A stretch of DNA of 17,749 nucleotides, taken from the NCBI GenBank assembly GCA_037447655.1, contig JBBHKE010001133.1, forward strand, positions 1-17,749, read 5' to 3'. Both the position numbers and the translations under genes were made by a program. Positions 16,516 through 17,749 of the stretch are shown piece by piece. The notes under the pieces are model-generated. The model did not search any database. It was not told the origin of the DNA and saw only the letters and a program-made list of their open reading frames with translations. The stretch comes from Zygnema cylindricum. Its lineage: Eukaryota > Streptophyta > Zygnematophyceae > Zygnematales > Zygnemataceae. Each line of letters opens with the position of its first letter. Position 1 is the stretch's first letter.

Positions 16516-17448
16516 TTCAAAAGTAGCAGTTTCTATTGTAGGCCTTCTGTAGGCGCCTTTATCGTAAGTTGTGTTATAGGCTTTTCATGTGATCTATTTA
16601 AATCGCTACTTTGATCAGCGACCGTCCGATGGTCCAAATCTGACGATAGCCCTATCGTAAGTTGTGTTATGGGCTTTTCATGTCATCTTCTTAGATCGCT
16701 ACTTTTATCAGGGACCGTACGATTGTCTGAATCTGACGATTGAATAAAAAATACCTCAAAACTCACAAAAAAATAATTTTTTGTCCGAATGTTTTTCAAA
16801 ATTAGGCATGACGTTTAATTCTCTATCGATCTATGTGCAACTCAACATTGTTACTATTTTTTTTCATTTTGCGACCAATACAATATTGGTCTTAAGGTCA
16901 TATTGTATGTTTTGCATACAATAGGCATATTGTATGGATCTACTTTTTTTTTGGGGAGTCGTTATGTGGACATCCCTATTTGCACCGTGAACACCACAAT
17001 CCGACAATTTTGTACGGAGAAAACATGTTTTGAGTGGGGTAAAAATTGTTAACACTAATAGCGATATACGGTTTACTGTACTGTACTATTCACCGCTGTA
17101 CGGATTTTCTTCGGGGTGTTCACGGTGCAAATAGGGATGTCCACATAACGACTCCCGAAAACAAAATGTCCTCGAAGCATTGTTCAAAAGTAGGTGAAAG
17201 TAGGCCCATACAATATGCCTATTGTATGCAAAACATACAATATGACCTTAAGACCCATATTGTATTCGGACCTATTCGGACCAATTAAAACATTCGGACC
17301 AAAAAAAAATATTTACACCGTCAGATTCGGACGATCGGACGGTCTCTGATCAAAGTAGCGATCTAAGAAGATCACATGGAAAGCCCATAACACAACTTAC
17401 GATAAAGGCGCCTACCAAAGGCCTACCATAAAAACGCCTACTTTTGAA
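16516..17448. mobile_element. foldback element, about 930 bp
   Basis: A long inverted repeat in layers. Outer arms 16516-16644 / 17320-17448 match at most positions. Inner perfect arms are 16891-16937 / 17206-17252 (47 bp) and 16954-16995 / 17115-17156 (42 bp), both without a mismatch. The loop is about 17020-17094. The left arm has an extra tandem copy of a 93-bp unit (16561-16653 and 16654-16746); the right arm has one. Each 47-bp arm also has its own ATTGTATG/CATACAAT hairpin. No transposase frame is seen. It could be a non-autonomous foldback transposon, or produce a long hairpin RNA if transcribed. Confidence 0.82.
16561..16746. repeat. tandem duplication, 2 x 93 bp (foldback left arm)
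   Basis: ATCGTAAGTTGTGTTAT..GGCTTTTCATGT.ATCT starts at 16561 and again at 16654. The copies have diverged by a number of substitutions. The single counterpart is inverted in the right arm at about 17300-17405. Confidence 0.8.
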
Positions 17449-17674
17449 CTATGCCTCGAATTGTATTGTGCAGCTTTCGTACGGAATGCTTAAAATCTTT
17501 TGAATTTTTCGTACAAATTTTGAACAGATTCCGTACGTACATTTGTCGAAGTGTTCAATCGACAATTTTTTGGTGTGCACGTAGCATGTCTTCGTAGTTT
17601 CGTGAGCCGTACGGAATGTGTAGCGTACGGACATGTGGAATGATATGTTGTACGGAAGCTAGATGATGAGGTGG

Positions 17675-17676
<2 letters not shown>
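17449..17676. other. GTACGG-rich sequence right of the foldback
   Basis: No gene. GTACGG or CCGTAC occurs at 17479, 17531, 17607 (as the palindrome CCGTACGG), 17625 and 17650 within 180 bases. Confidence 0.6.

Positions 17677-17749
<73 letters not shown>
17677..17749. repeat. (CT)n microsatellite at the window end
   Basis: An uninterrupted CT dinucleotide run of 73 bases that continues to the last base, so its true length is unknown. Confidence 0.95.

Noticed and set aside
17046-17288. Two frames sharing a GVHGANRDVHITTP peptide (also 16864-17055 minus)
   Set aside because: The shared peptide is simply the two arms of the foldback read from opposite strands, not a duplicated gene.

Overview
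This is a repeat-dominated stretch of eukaryotic nuclear DNA. I see no host gene that I can name and no bacterial gene organisation. Two large decayed retroelements, both coding on the minus strand, fill about 2.55-12.8 kb. The rest is satellite DNA, microsatellites and palindromic or foldback sequence. The organism cannot be fixed from this window. A Ty1/copia element together with a restriction-like-endonuclease (REL) non-LTR element and AT-rich flanks would fit an alga, a non-flowering land plant, an oomycete/fungus or an invertebrate. Layout: 1-0.48 kb has no gene; 0.49-0.66 kb is a degenerate CCCGGTTAATCC-rich repeat; 0.82-0.92 kb is a GA tract; 1.45-2.55 kb is an 11-bp satellite in two blocks split by a 420-bp unique spacer with CRE-like octamers. 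2548-7965 is a Ty1/copia element with two LTRs (254 and 246 bp): gag and protease, integrase, reverse transcriptase, RNase H, in copia order on the minus strand. Several frameshifts and a stop break the polyprotein, and a second LTR/leader-like segment lies between integrase and RT. 8.69-12.8 kb is a broken non-LTR retrotransposon: N-terminal CCHC-type zinc finger, RT, C-terminal CCHC plus REL nuclease, headed by six and a half copies of a 68-bp monomer at its 5' end. 12.8-17.75 kb is AT-rich and almost non-coding: short tandem duplications, a 230-bp (TATACA/TATGTA) palindrome, a 561-bp element with 22-bp perfect terminal inverted repeats, diverged direct repeats, a 930-bp foldback with perfect 42- and 47-bp arm segments, and a (CT)n tract at the window end. 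The hexamer GTACGG/CCGTAC is strikingly concentrated in this part. How the parts relate: the two retroelements are independent insertions with the same orientation and both are inactive as they stand. The copia LTRs differ at roughly one position in five by eye, yet keep two hairpins, one with a compensating base-pair change. The AT-rich right end looks like a nest of non-autonomous inverted-repeat elements sharing subterminal motifs, with no transposase visible in the window.
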